From assembly GCF_900258045.1 (NCBI RefSeq), contig NZ_OGVD01000003.1, forward strand, positions 558,001 through 622,000: a stretch of DNA of 64,000 bases, in the 5' to 3' direction. This document shows positions 27,041-35,580 of this stretch, one piece after another (the stretch's first letter is position 1; the number at the start of each line of letters is the position of its first letter). The position numbers were made by a program, and so were the translations under genes. The notes under the pieces were generated by a model. That model was not told the DNA's origin. It ran no database searches and saw nothing but the letters and a program-made list of their open reading frames with translations. Source of the DNA: Sphingorhabdus sp. EL138 (GTDB lineage Bacteria; Pseudomonadota; Alphaproteobacteria; Sphingomonadales; Sphingomonadaceae).

Positions 27041-28336
27041 TTATTTACCGATACAGAATTTCCCGAACAGGCCGTCGAGCATATCTTCGGTGCTCGCCCT
27101 GCCCGTCAGCGCATCAAGCGCAGCCCGGGCCAGGCGCAATTGTTCAGCAATGATCAGATAATCCTGCACCTCTGGTATCTGACCTAGGCTGACCTGTGCT
27201 TCAGCAAGATGATCGGCCTGGCGTTTGTTGACGCTAATCTCGTCACCGCGCGGTACAATTTCTTTCGCACGCTCAACAAGCAGCGCCACAAGCTCGTTCA
27301 TCCCTGCTCCCGCAAGCGGGGATACAGAAAGCACTGTTGAAGACTTGGGTTGATATTCGGGATGATCCTGGCGCGATGCGATTTCGATCAATTTTGGGCT
27401 GTCGGACCCCTCTCCCTCCGGTCCAAGCCACAGAATGATATCTGCCGCATCAAATTGCGCGCGAGCACGATCTATGCCTATCCGTTCAATTTCTTCCGCC
27501 CCTTCATCTCTTATGCCGGCTGTATCAATGAACAGAAACGGTATGCCCTTTATCGCAATCGGCACCTCAATAACGTCCCGCGTGGTTCCGGCAATAGCTG
27601 AAACAATCGCCGCCTCCCTTTCCACCAGCGCGTTGAGCAAAGTCGACTTCCCGCTATTGGGCGGACCACCTAAAACCACCCTCACCCCTTCACGCAGCTT
27701 TTCAGCGCGTGGGCGATCCAGAATGTCTTTCATTTCCGTGGCAACACCAACCGCCGATGATTGCACTACCTCTAACTGCGCCGGAGTGACATCATCTTCG
27801 TCCGAAAAATCGAGCTCCGCCTCAACCAGAGCAGACAAGCGCAAGATGGCGCTTTGCCAATCTTCCACTTTTCGAGACAAGGCGCCGCCAGCCGTCTGAA
27901 TGGCAGAACGGCGTTGTAGCTCCGTTTCTGCAAATAACAGATCAGACAAACCCTCTGCTTCAGCGAGATCCATTCGCCCATGAGTAAAGGCCCGGCGGGT
28001 AAATTCTCCCGGCTCCGCCTGACGCAGACCATCCATATTATCCAACGCCGATTCCAGTGCGCGCACAACCGCCCGGCCGCCATGGCAATGGATTTCAGCC
28101 AGATCTTCACCGCTCGCGCTATTGGGGCCCGGAAACCATAAAACCAGTGCTGTATCGAGCAGCTGTTTACTTACCGGGTCCGTTAACTTCGCCAGACGGG
28201 GGCGCCGCGCCTCCGGCAACGATCCGCTCAAAGCCTGCAGAGCATTTGATGCTTTTGGACCGCTAATCCGGATAATACCAATGGCCGCTGGTGGCTGCCC
28301 ACTCGACAGCGCAAAGATTGTATCACCAGCAGACAT
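27041..28336 (-). CDS. mnmE: tRNA modification GTPase MnmE (TrmE)
   Basis: A 431-residue GTPase. The N-terminal formyl-THF-binding domain starts DTIFALSSGQPPAAIGIIRISG. The G domain has the P-loop GPPNSGKSTLLNALV, GTTRDVIEVP (G2) and DTAGIRD (G3). The extreme C-terminus is CIGK, carrying the conserved cysteine of the CxGK motif. It partners with MnmG, encoded next. The sequence is complete and slightly short for the family. Confidence 0.95.
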   Translation of the reverse strand: MSAGDTIFALSSGQPPAAIGIIRISGPKASNALQALSGSLPEARRPRLAKLTDPVSKQLLDTALVLWFPGPNSASGEDLAEIHCHGGRAVVRALESALDNMDGLRQAEPGEFTRRAFTHGRMDLAEAEGLSDLLFAETELQRRSAIQTAGGALSRKVEDWQSAILRLSALVEAELDFSDEDDVTPAQLEVVQSSAVGVATEMKDILDRPRAEKLREGVRVVLGGPPNSGKSTLLNALVEREAAIVSAIAGTTRDVIEVPIAIKGIPFLFIDTAGIRDEGAEEIERIGIDRARAQFDAADIILWLGPEGEGSDSPKLIEIASRQDHPEYQPKSSTVLSVSPLAGAGMNELVALLVERAKEIVPRGDEISVNKRQADHLAEAQVSLGQIPEVQDYLIIAEQLRLARAALDALTGRASTEDMLDGLFGKFCIGK

Positions 28337-28354
28337 GTTCTATCTATTTGATAT

Positions 28355-28618
28355 CTAGTCTTTTTTCTTGGACGAAGAAGATTTTCCGTTACCGCCACTC
28401 ATCGCTCCGCCCAAGAAGGAAGAGAACATCTTGATGCCGGCTTCACCCATGGGAGCGATGATCTTCGTGAAGTTTTGCAGTTGCTCAACAGAACTGGCCC
28501 CCTGCAGAAACTTCGACATTTCCTTGACATAAGTCTCGTTGAGCTTTGCGACATCAGGCAAACCCATCATCCGGCGTGCTTCTTCCGGTGTGCAATCCAG
28601 TTCTACGGTTACTTTCAT
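28355..28618 (-). CDS. DUF6489-type small protein
   Basis: An 87-residue protein that I associate with DUF6489 of alphaproteobacteria. It begins with a short beta strand (MKVTVELDCTPEEARRMMG), has a helical middle (ETYVKEMSKFLQG), a glycine-rich hydrophobic stretch (MFSSFLGGAMSGG) and a basic serine/lysine tail. No catalytic motif is visible. It lies 18 bases upstream of mnmE on the same strand and is probably co-transcribed with it. Function unknown. Confidence 0.65.
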   Translation of the reverse strand: MKVTVELDCTPEEARRMMGLPDVAKLNETYVKEMSKFLQGASSVEQLQNFTKIIAPMGEAGIKMFSSFLGGAMSGGNGKSSSSKKKD

Positions 28619-28754
28619 TATGTGCTTCCTCTTATCTTAATCGTTGAAGCGAAGTTCCCCCCTCACCGCAACAGATGATGTTCCACCTTGCCACAACAGG
28701 ATATGGGGATATTGTGCACCATTAATCAAGTCATGATGCAAAGGAGCGCAAAAA

Positions 28755-29453
28755 ATGGGTGATATGAAGCCGATCAAAACATTGAGCGGAGATGGAGAAT
28801 TTCCTTGTTATGTTGCTGCTCCGGAAGGAACCGCGACCGCTGCGATCATCGTGATTCAGGAAATTTTCGGCGTGAATAAGGGAATCAAGACGAAATGCGA
28901 TAGCTGGGCAAAGGCCGGTTATATGGCCATTGCGCCAGACCTGTTCTGGCGGGTCAACGAAGGTACGGATCTGGATGCCGATGTTCAGGAAGAATTTCAG
29001 GTCGCGCTCGATCTGATGGGCAAATTTGATCAGGATCAGGGCATCAGAGATATTGAAGCAGCGATTCACTTCGCACGCGACGCTGCAAATGGTGGAAAAG
29101 TGGGCTGCGTTGGCTATTGCCTCGGCGGCAGACTGGCTTTCATGACGGCAGCCAGAACCGATATTAACGCTTCTGTTGGCTATTATGGCGTAGGTATTGA
29201 TGGCCTGCTTGGCGAGAAAAACGCGATTGCGCATGATGTCATGCTCCATATCCCGACAGCCGATGGCTTTGTGCCTGCCGATGCACAGGCCGCCATGCAC
29301 GAAGGGCTGGATGATCATCCCAAGGTCACCTTACATGACTACGAAGGACTGGATCACGGTTTTGCCGCCGAATTTGGGGCGCGCCGTGAGGAGACAGCAG
29401 CGACACTGGCCGACAGCCGCACAGCAGAATTTTTCAAGGAGCAACTGTCATGA
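28755..29453 (+). CDS. dienelactone hydrolase family protein
   Basis: A 232-residue alpha/beta hydrolase of the dienelactone hydrolase family. The cysteine nucleophile lies in VGYCLGGRLAF, the oxyanion region in IIVIQEIFGVN, and the C-terminal histidine in DYEGLDHGFAAEFG. It is cytoplasmic, with no signal peptide. It overlaps the next gene by four bases (ATGA), so the two are co-translated. No aromatic-degradation genes are adjacent, so a general esterase role is as likely as a chlorocatechol one. Confidence 0.87.
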   Translation: MGDMKPIKTLSGDGEFPCYVAAPEGTATAAIIVIQEIFGVNKGIKTKCDSWAKAGYMAIAPDLFWRVNEGTDLDADVQEEFQVALDLMGKFDQDQGIRDIEAAIHFARDAANGGKVGCVGYCLGGRLAFMTAARTDINASVGYYGVGIDGLLGEKNAIAHDVMLHIPTADGFVPADAQAAMHEGLDDHPKVTLHDYEGLDHGFAAEFGARREETAATLADSRTAEFFKEQLS

Positions 29454-29857
29454 GCGCACGCGAAAATCTGAAAGCCTGGCATGCACGCATAGCCGACAAA
29501 AGCGAAGCAGCGCTAAGCGCACAACTCGCCGATGATGCGGTATTCCACTCCCCTGTCGTGCACACACCGCAGGCCGGGAAGCCCATTGTCATGGCTTATT
29601 TGACCGCCGCCGACAGCGTGCTCGGCAATGACAGTTTCCGCTATGTCCGCGAGATTGTCGACGATGATGCCAATATGGCAATGCTGGAGTTTCAGCTCCA
29701 ATTGGATGATATTCAAGTCAACGGCGTCGATATCATCGGCTGGAATGATGATGGCAAGATTCAGGATTTCAAGGTCATGGTGCGACCGTTACAGGCGATT
29801 AACAAGGTCTGGGATGAAATGGGTAAGATGCTGGAAAAAATGAAGAAATCAGCCTGA
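29450..29857 (+). CDS. SnoaL/NTF2-like domain protein
   Basis: A 135-residue protein of the NTF2-like fold: an N-terminal helix pair (LKAWHARIADKSEAALSAQL), then DDAVFHSPVVHTPQAGKPIV and a curved beta sheet. The family includes isomerases, dehydratases and ligand-binding accessory proteins. Overlap with the dienelactone hydrolase gene suggests the two act on the same small molecule. No catalytic residues can be assigned with confidence. Confidence 0.75.
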   Translation: MSARENLKAWHARIADKSEAALSAQLADDAVFHSPVVHTPQAGKPIVMAYLTAADSVLGNDSFRYVREIVDDDANMAMLEFQLQLDDIQVNGVDIIGWNDDGKIQDFKVMVRPLQAINKVWDEMGKMLEKMKKSA

Positions 29858-29875
29858 TACCCAAAATCTTTCGAA

Positions 29876-30604
29876 TCAGAAAAGAGTCAAGATTCCGATC
29901 GTTTGTTCATCGCCAACCAGACCGGAGTAGATCATTTTTCCAGCGACATAGACGATCACCGCCAGACCGAGATAAGCTATCCACTTATAGCGCTCGATAT
30001 ATTTGGCGATGATGTTGGCGGCGAGCCCCATTAGCGCCACCGACAACAACAAACCGACAACCAATATGCCGGGATGTTCGCGCGCGGCCCCAGCGACGCC
30101 GAGGACATTATCGAGGCTCATCGATACATCGGCGGCCATTACCGCCCAGGCAGCGGCCCAAAAGCTTTTCTGCGCCTTAACACCGCTATGTTCATCGCCA
30201 GCAATCTCCGGCGAACCCGGCGATTCTCCTTCATGGAAAATCTCGCGATAAAAATTCCAGGCGACCCAAAGAAGAAGCAACCCGCCAGCAAAGACCAACC
30301 CTACAATTTGCAACAATTGCACGACGATCAGCGCAAAAATTATACGCAAAACCAACGCTGCACCGATACCCAGCATGATGACTTTGCGTCGCTGATCCGC
30401 AGGCAATCCGCCCGCCAGTGCGCCGACAACAATCGCATTGTCGGCAGCAAAAACAAGATCGATAAGAATAACCTGGCCAAAGGCAGCCAAAGCTTCCGGC
30501 GACCCCATGTTGGAAAAATCATGAACAATTGCAGCCCAGATTTCCGCCGGTGAACCCAAACCACTCGGCACCGCAGCAGTCAAAATCGTCAGCAGATCAA
30601 TCAT
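29876..30604 (-). CDS. TerC-family integral membrane protein
   Basis: A 242-residue membrane protein of the TerC family (YjbE-like), linked elsewhere to metal-ion (manganese) export or tellurium resistance. About seven hydrophobic segments are seen. The family acidic motifs appear as VFAADNAIVVGA and MAADVSMSLDNVLGVAGAA. It overlaps the upstream monooxygenase-like gene by four bases and converges on the NTF2-like gene. Transported ion is inference. Confidence 0.85.
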   Translation of the reverse strand: MIDLLTILTAAVPSGLGSPAEIWAAIVHDFSNMGSPEALAAFGQVILIDLVFAADNAIVVGALAGGLPADQRRKVIMLGIGAALVLRIIFALIVVQLLQIVGLVFAGGLLLLWVAWNFYREIFHEGESPGSPEIAGDEHSGVKAQKSFWAAAWAVMAADVSMSLDNVLGVAGAAREHPGILVVGLLLSVALMGLAANIIAKYIERYKWIAYLGLAVIVYVAGKMIYSGLVGDEQTIGILTLF

Positions 30605-30897
30605 GAAAAAATCGTTTCCCCAAAATATGTTACACTCGGCATAGGGTCATAAAAGTCATGAAGCAAGGCGCGCCATTGGGCATATTCCGGTGATTTGCGG
30701 AATCCGTTGCGGTGCGCCTCAACACTTTTCCATTTAACCAGTAAGAGAAACTGATTCGGCCGATCGACAGAGGGGCGAACTTCTATGGATTGAAAACCTG
30801 ACTGCGCAGCGATAAGCGGCTTTGCTTTTTGCATCGCTGAGACAAACTGGTCGGACTGACCCGGTTTTACCTGCAGCAAAGCCTGTTCAATAATCAT
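30601..30897 (-). CDS. antibiotic biosynthesis monooxygenase (ABM) domain protein
   Basis: A 98-residue single-domain protein of the ABM dimeric alpha/beta-barrel fold. QALLQVKPGQSDQFVSAMQ is followed by FLLLVKWKSVEAHRNGFRKS, the typical central strand and helix. Members include quinol monooxygenases and haem-degrading enzymes, but many have no known activity. Its stop overlaps the terC start, and rho lies downstream of both on the other side. Role unknown. Confidence 0.75.
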   Translation of the reverse strand: MIIEQALLQVKPGQSDQFVSAMQKAKPLIAAQSGFQSIEVRPSVDRPNQFLLLVKWKSVEAHRNGFRKSPEYAQWRALLHDFYDPMPSVTYFGETIFS

Positions 30898-30922
30898 CGC
30901 GGCGGCGCCCCTCCCCGCAATC

Positions 30923-32179
30923 CTACTGATTCATGCTGTCGAAGAAATCGTCGTTGGCTTTGCTGTCCTTCATCTTGTCGAGCAGGAATTCCATCGCGTC
31001 GATCGTGCCCATTTGCATGAGGATACGGCGCAGCACCCACATTTTCTTGAGCTTGTCATCTTCGACCAGCAATTCTTCCTTACGGGTACCGGATTTGCCA
31101 ACATCCAGTGCTGGGAAGATCCGCTTGTCGGCAACTTTCCGGTCCAGAACAATTTCGGAGTTACCGGTACCTTTAAATTCTTCAAAGATAACCTCGTCCA
31201 TCCGGCTGCCGGTATCGATCAGCGCGGTTGCAATGATGGAAAGCGAGCCGCCTTCCTCAATATTACGCGCGGCACCGAAAAAGCGTTTTGGACGTTGCAA
31301 AGCATTGGCATCCACACCGCCGGTCAAAACCTTACCGGAGCTTGGAACAACCGTATTATAGGCGCGGCCCAAACGGGTGATGGAGTCGAGCAGGATGACA
31401 ACATCATGCTTATGCTCAACCAAGCGTTTGGCTTTTTCAATAACCATTTCAGCAACTTGCACGTGCCGTGTCGCAGGTTCGTCAAAGGTCGAACTGATCA
31501 CTTCGCCCTTTACCGAGCGCTGCATATCGGTCACCTCTTCCGGCCGTTCGTCGATCAGCAGAACGAGCAGATAGACTTCGGGATGGTTGTCGGTAATCGC
31601 CTTGGCAATATTTTGCAGCAACACGGTTTTACCGGTCCGCGGCGGCGCCACGATCAAGGCACGTTGGCCTTTACCTTGGGGCGAAATAATATCGATGACG
31701 CGAGCGGACTTGTCTTTGACCGTCGGGTCTAGACTATCGAGTGTCAGCTTCGAGTCCGGATAAAGCGGCGTGAGGTTATCAAAATTCACCCGGTGACGCA
31801 CCGCATCGGGCTCGTCGAAGTTGATCGCCGTCAGTTTGGTCAGCGCAAAATAGCGTTCCCCATCCCGCGGTGCACGGATTTCGCCTTCGACCGTATCACC
31901 CGTGCGCAAACCGAATTTGCGAACCTGGTTCGGTGAAACATAAATATCATCAGGACCAGCGAGATAATTGGCTTCTGGCGAGCGCAAAAAGCCAAATCCA
32001 TCGGGCAGCACTTCAATGGTGCCAAGGCCCATGATCAGTTCATCATTATCCGCAAGTTCTTTGAGAATCGCGAACATCAGATCCTGTTTGCGCAGGGTTG
32101 ATGCGCCTTCAACGCCGAGTTCTTCCGCCATAGAGACTAGATCAGCAGGCGATTTTTCTTTTAATTCTTTTAAATGCAT
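30923..32179 (-). CDS. rho: transcription termination factor Rho
   Basis: A 418-residue Rho hexamer subunit. The N-terminal helical domain opens with [20 protein letters not shown], the RNA-binding cold-shock-like domain contains [21 protein letters not shown], and the ATPase domain has the Walker A motif [15 protein letters not shown] and Walker [17 protein letters not shown]. The order hemE-hemJ-rho-mnmE-mnmG is the usual alphaproteobacterial origin layout. The 168-base gap upstream contains a possible promoter (TTGACA on the minus strand near 32311), not firmly defined. Confidence 0.96.
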   Translation of the reverse strand: MHLKELKEKSPADLVSMAEELGVEGASTLRKQDLMFAILKELADNDELIMGLGTIEVLPDGFGFLRSPEANYLAGPDDIYVSPNQVRKFGLRTGDTVEGEIRAPRDGERYFALTKLTAINFDEPDAVRHRVNFDNLTPLYPDSKLTLDSLDPTVKDKSARVIDIISPQGKGQRALIVAPPRTGKTVLLQNIAKAITDNHPEVYLLVLLIDERPEEVTDMQRSVKGEVISSTFDEPATRHVQVAEMVIEKAKRLVEHKHDVVILLDSITRLGRAYNTVVPSSGKVLTGGVDANALQRPKRFFGAARNIEEGGSLSIIATALIDTGSRMDEVIFEEFKGTGNSEIVLDRKVADKRIFPALDVGKSGTRKEELLVEDDKLKKMWVLRRILMQMGTIDAMEFLLDKMKDSKANDDFFDSMNQ

Positions 32180-32347
32180 GGAGATTTATCCAAAAATATC
32201 AGGAAGTTATATATTGTTTTTGCATGTGTGCAGCGTGTGCGCCGTCAAATTTTCACATGAAAGATCGCCCGGACGGGCTTTGGCGGTCAATTACGCCTTT
32301 GCCCTTTGGCTGTCAACAAAAGCTGAAACCAAAACGGACAGACCCGA

Positions 32348-32791
32348 TCAGAACGGTTTCACAATCACCAAGATCACGGTTATCGCCGCCGCAATTCCGG
32401 GCACTTCGTTGACCAACCGTAGCTTTTTATCCGTCATCGTCCGTTCGCCGCGCGCGAGTTTTTTGACATAGCCCATCATCCAGCCATGATAGCCGGAGAG
32501 CAGCAGGACAATAAGTAATTTCCCGTGGAACCAGCCCTGGCTGAACGCATCGATATGATAAGCCAGCAACAATCCTAAAACCCACGTGATGATCAGCGAA
32601 GGATTGAGAATGATCTTGCGAAGCCTGTTCTCTCGCTCAATCCATTTGGAATCTTCTTCTGATCCGACGACTGATTCCTGATGATAGACGAAAAATCGGG
32701 GCATCATGAACAGGCCGGCCATCCAGAAGATGACAAAGATAAGATGAGCAGATTTTAACCAGAGATAGAGCATGGAAAGATATTCATTCAT
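32348..32791 (-). CDS. hemJ: protoporphyrinogen oxidase HemJ (CopD-like fold)
   Basis: A 147-residue membrane protein with four hydrophobic segments, the size and pattern of HemJ, which oxidises protoporphyrinogen IX in haem synthesis. A conserved histidine (H16, in LKSAHLIFVIFWMAGLF) opens the first membrane helix, and MMPRFFVYH follows. It is also described as CopD-family in some annotations. It overlaps hemE by four bases, which strongly supports the haem-pathway assignment. Confidence 0.85.
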   Translation of the reverse strand: MNEYLSMLYLWLKSAHLIFVIFWMAGLFMMPRFFVYHQESVVGSEEDSKWIERENRLRKIILNPSLIITWVLGLLLAYHIDAFSQGWFHGKLLIVLLLSGYHGWMMGYVKKLARGERTMTDKKLRLVNEVPGIAAAITVILVIVKPF

Positions 32792-33822
32792 TGCCGGACA
32801 AGTGTAAGCAGCTTTTCAACATGTTCAATGGGCGTGTCGGGTAAGATGCCATGACCCAAATTGAATATGTGCGGGCGGTCTTCAAAGACTTGCAAGATGT
32901 GTTTGACAGATTTTTCAAGAGCTTGTCCGCCTGCAATCAGGGCAAGAGGATCAAGATTGCCTTGCAGGGGCAGATCGGCTGGCAAGGTATCGTGCGCCCA
33001 TTGGGGATCCACGGTTTCATCCAGACCAATGGCATCGGCGCCAGTTTCATTGGCATAGGCGGCCAGCTTTGCCCCCGCTCCCTTTGGAAAACCGATAATC
33101 GGCAGATCGGGATGGACGGCTTTTATCCGTGCTATGATTTCTGCGTTGGGGGCGACTACCCATTTTTCAAATTGTGCAGGAGAAAGGGATCCTGCCCAGC
33201 TATCGAAAAGCTGAACCGCGTCGACACCTGCATCAATCTGACCAAGCAGATAGGTAACGGTATTATCAATAATCGCGCTGATCAGCTCTGAAAAAGCTGC
33301 TTCATCGCCATAAGCATAGCGTCGCGCGACACCCTGATCCTTGCTGCCTTGCCCATGCACCATATATGTTGCGACGGTCCAGGGGCTGCCGGCAAAGCCC
33401 ATGAAGGTGGTTTTGTCGTCCAGCTGCGAAGCGACACTGCGCACCGTGGCATAAATAGCCTCAAAATGCTCCGGAGCAGCCTCAAGAGACGATAAAGCGG
33501 CATCGACGAGCCTCGGTGCCAGACGGGGTCCTTCTCCCGTCTCAAACCAGAGCTTCTGACCCATGGCATGAGGCACGATCAAAATGTCGGAAAACAGGAT
33601 CGCTCCGTCAAAGCCAAATCGCTTTATCGGTTGTATGGTTACCTCTGAAGCTGCCTCAGCATCATAGCAAAGTTCCAAAAAACCGCCTTTTTGCGCGCGA
33701 AGCTCGCGATATTCCGGCAAATAGCGTCCGGCCTGACGCATAAGCCAGACGGGCGTTTGATCTTGTTTCTTGCCGCGCAGAGTGTTGAACAAAGTTTTTG
33801 GAGAGTCGGTACCGTCAGACAT
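32788..33822 (-). CDS. hemE: uroporphyrinogen decarboxylase HemE
   Basis: A 344-residue enzyme that removes four acetate carboxyls from uroporphyrinogen III. The signature PVWLMRQAGRYLPEYRE lies near the N-terminus, GFAGSPWTVATYMVHG carries the second motif, and LGHGILPDTPIEHV is near the C-terminus. It is the gene immediately left of the DnaA-box region, transcribed away from it, exactly as hemE flanks the Caulobacter origin. Its promoter must lie in the AT-rich part of the origin region. Confidence 0.96.
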   Translation of the reverse strand: MSDGTDSPKTLFNTLRGKKQDQTPVWLMRQAGRYLPEYRELRAQKGGFLELCYDAEAASEVTIQPIKRFGFDGAILFSDILIVPHAMGQKLWFETGEGPRLAPRLVDAALSSLEAAPEHFEAIYATVRSVASQLDDKTTFMGFAGSPWTVATYMVHGQGSKDQGVARRYAYGDEAAFSELISAIIDNTVTYLLGQIDAGVDAVQLFDSWAGSLSPAQFEKWVVAPNAEIIARIKAVHPDLPIIGFPKGAGAKLAAYANETGADAIGLDETVDPQWAHDTLPADLPLQGNLDPLALIAGGQALEKSVKHILQVFEDRPHIFNLGHGILPDTPIEHVEKLLTLVRQ

Positions 33823-33840
33823 AAGATAAGGGTCATCCCA

Positions 33841-33870
33841 TATAATAATATAGTATATTTATAGAATCTT
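33841..33870. other. AT-rich candidate DNA unwinding element
   Basis: Thirty bases almost entirely of A and T, including TATAATAATATAGTATATTT, immediately upstream of hemE and next to the DnaA boxes. It may double as the hemE promoter region. Confidence 0.6.
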
Positions 33871-33945
33871 GTTGATGATGATAGTGCGTGGAAAGAGGCG
33901 GTAACGCTGCTCTACCGAGATTACAAACAGATTGACAGATGGCTG

Positions 33946-33960
33946 TTAACGAAAATTTTA
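33946..33960 (+). promoter_or_regulatory. CtrA-like site in the origin
   Basis: TTAA-N7-TTTA, one mismatch from the CtrA consensus. In Caulobacter CtrA binds the origin and blocks initiation. A single imperfect site in an AT-rich region is weak evidence. Confidence 0.35.
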
Positions 33961-33983
33961 CCGATTCCCGATTTTGGTCCCCA

Positions 33984-33992
33984 TTATCCACA
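33984..33992 (+). other. DnaA box 1 (perfect)
   Basis: TTATCCACA, an exact consensus box. A one-mismatch box in the opposite orientation follows at 33996-34004 with a 3-base gap, forming an inverted pair. Confidence 0.88.
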
Positions 33993-34025
33993 ATCTGTGG
34001 ATGAAATTTCCAAAACTTGACGGAC

Positions 34026-34034
34026 TGTGGATAG
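34026..34034 (-). other. DnaA box 3 (one mismatch)
   Basis: Reads CTATCCACA on the minus strand, one base from consensus, between the two perfect boxes. Confidence 0.7.
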
Positions 34035-34093
34035 AATTTGGGATGACGGGGATGAAAATGGAGGCTCCAAAAATCCCGCATTCATCCCTTGCT

Positions 34094-34102
34094 TTATCCA
34101 CA
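34094..34102 (+). other. DnaA box 4 (perfect)
   Basis: TTATCCACA, exact consensus, 22 bases upstream of the ppsR start and 110 bases from box 1. Confidence 0.85.
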
Positions 34103-34124
34103 ATGAAATCACAGGGTTGCGGGT

Positions 34125-34970
34125 ATGAATAGGCTTCACCTTCACATGCTGTCTGACTCGACCGGAGAGACACTGGAAAATATCGCAAAAGCGGCCTTGG
34201 CACAATTTGATGGCGTGGAAATCATCAAACATTTCTGGCCGATGGTGCGCTCCGAAACCCATCTGAACCGGATATTGGTCGAAGTTGCGGATAATCCGGG
34301 ACTGGTTATTTTTACGTTGGTAAACAGTGATATAAGGGCGCGGCTGGAGCGGGAATGCCGCCATTTGGGGCTACCGGTAGTGCCAGCACTGGATACCGTG
34401 ACCGATGCCCTGTCCAACATGTTAGGTCAGGAAGCAAAAGCGCGACCAGGTCGCCAACATATACTGGATGCCGCCTATTTTGAGCGGGTCGAAGCGATTC
34501 AATTCACCATCGCCCATGACGATGGGATTGGTTGGGAGAATTGGGAAGAGGCAGATATTGTTCTTGCAGGTGTTTCACGCACATCAAAAACGCCGACATC
34601 AATCTATCTCGCCAATCGGGGCTATAAGACCGCCAATATCCCGATTGTTCCGGAATCACCGCCGCCGAACGCGCTGTATCATTTGAAAAACCCTCTGGTG
34701 GTCGGATTGGTGGCGGGCGCTGGCCGTCTGGTGCAGGTCAGACGTAACCGGCTATTGTCTCTCAACCAGGCACCGGAAACGGACTATGTAGATGAGGAAA
34801 AGGTAAAGGCGGAAATCCAGTATGCCCGGCGCATGTTTGCAGATAACGGGTGGCCGACGATTGATGTGACGCGGCGTTCGATTGAGGAGTCTGCTGCTGC
34901 GATCATAAATTTCTATAATGAGCGCCACATTAGCTCGACGAAAAGCGTGAAGGATGAGGGCAATGGATGA
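34125..34970 (+). CDS. ppsR: pyruvate,water dikinase regulatory protein PpsR (DUF299)
   Basis: A 281-residue bifunctional kinase/pyrophosphorylase of the DUF299 family, which in other bacteria controls PEP synthetase or pyruvate phosphate dikinase. It begins LHMLSDSTGETLENIAKAAL and has the nucleotide-binding loop GVSRTSKTPTSIYLANRG at about residues 146-163. It is the homologue of RP001, the gene flanking alphaproteobacterial origins. It overlaps maf downstream. Which dikinase it controls cannot be seen here. Confidence 0.92.
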   Translation: MNRLHLHMLSDSTGETLENIAKAALAQFDGVEIIKHFWPMVRSETHLNRILVEVADNPGLVIFTLVNSDIRARLERECRHLGLPVVPALDTVTDALSNMLGQEAKARPGRQHILDAAYFERVEAIQFTIAHDDGIGWENWEEADIVLAGVSRTSKTPTSIYLANRGYKTANIPIVPESPPPNALYHLKNPLVVGLVAGAGRLVQVRRNRLLSLNQAPETDYVDEEKVKAEIQYARRMFADNGWPTIDVTRRSIEESAAAIINFYNERHISSTKSVKDEGNG

Positions 34971-35580
34971 TCCGGTGACGGAACCCATGCTTGTTCTGGC
35001 CTCGAAGAGCAAGGCGCGACACGCCATGCTTGAAGCGGCAGGTGTAGTCATTGAATCCCTTCCGCCCAATGTTGACGAAGAGGCTTTGAAAGCTGGTTTG
35101 CAGGCTGATGGTGTCACGGCGCGGAATCTGGCTGACGCGCTGGCCGAAGCAAAAGCCGTACGCTTGTCGCGGCGGATCGGTCCGGCGCTGGTGCTTGGCG
35201 GGGATCAGGTTCTTGCGCTGGAAGACGGCTCCATGCTTGATAAGCCATTGGACCGCGATGACGCCAAGGCACATTTACAATTGCTATCCGGTAAGAAGCA
35301 TAAACTATTCAGTGCAGCGGTGATCGCAGATCAGGGATCACCGGTCTGGCGGCATGTTGACATCGCGACTTTGACCATGCGGCCATTGAGCGACACGTTT
35401 ATTGACAGCTATGTTGAGGCAGAATGGGATAATATCCGCCATTGTGTTGGATGTTATGAAATTGAAGCCCACGGCGCGCAGCTTTTTTCTGACATTAAGG
35501 GGAATCACTTTACAATCATGGGCCTGCCACTGCTTCATTTGCTCGACTATTTGCGCGTCAGGGGCGTGATGACGTCATGA
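34963..35580 (+). CDS. maf: Maf-family nucleotide pyrophosphatase
   Basis: A 205-residue Maf/HAM1-like house-cleaning pyrophosphatase for abnormal or modified nucleoside triphosphates. LVLASKSKARHAMLEAAG is the N-terminal phosphate-binding signature and VLGGDQVLALEDG the central acidic motif. ATGs exist at 34954, 34963 and 34987; that at 34963 has GAGGG at good spacing. It overlaps the ppsR stop and overlaps aroE by four bases, so ppsR-maf-aroE-coaE read as one operon. Confidence 0.9.
   Translation: MDDPVTEPMLVLASKSKARHAMLEAAGVVIESLPPNVDEEALKAGLQADGVTARNLADALAEAKAVRLSRRIGPALVLGGDQVLALEDGSMLDKPLDRDDAKAHLQLLSGKKHKLFSAAVIADQGSPVWRHVDIATLTMRPLSDTFIDSYVEAEWDNIRHCVGCYEIEAHGAQLFSDIKGNHFTIMGLPLLHLLDYLRVRGVMTS

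Larger units (their letters stand above)
33823..34124. other. chromosomal replication origin (oriC)
   Basis: This 302-base gap between hemE and ppsR holds no gene but carries the features of an alphaproteobacterial origin. It has two perfect DnaA boxes (TTATCCACA) at 33984-33992 and 34094-34102 and two one-mismatch boxes on the opposite strand at 33996-34004 and 34026-34034. An AT-rich stretch at about 33841-33870 is suited to unwinding. Two GANTC methylation sites lie at 33864-33868 and 33963-33967, and there is one CtrA-like site. The hemE-origin-ppsR (RP001/DUF299) order is that of the Caulobacter origin, and gene strand flips at this point (mostly minus to the left, plus to the right). 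Confidence 0.9.
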
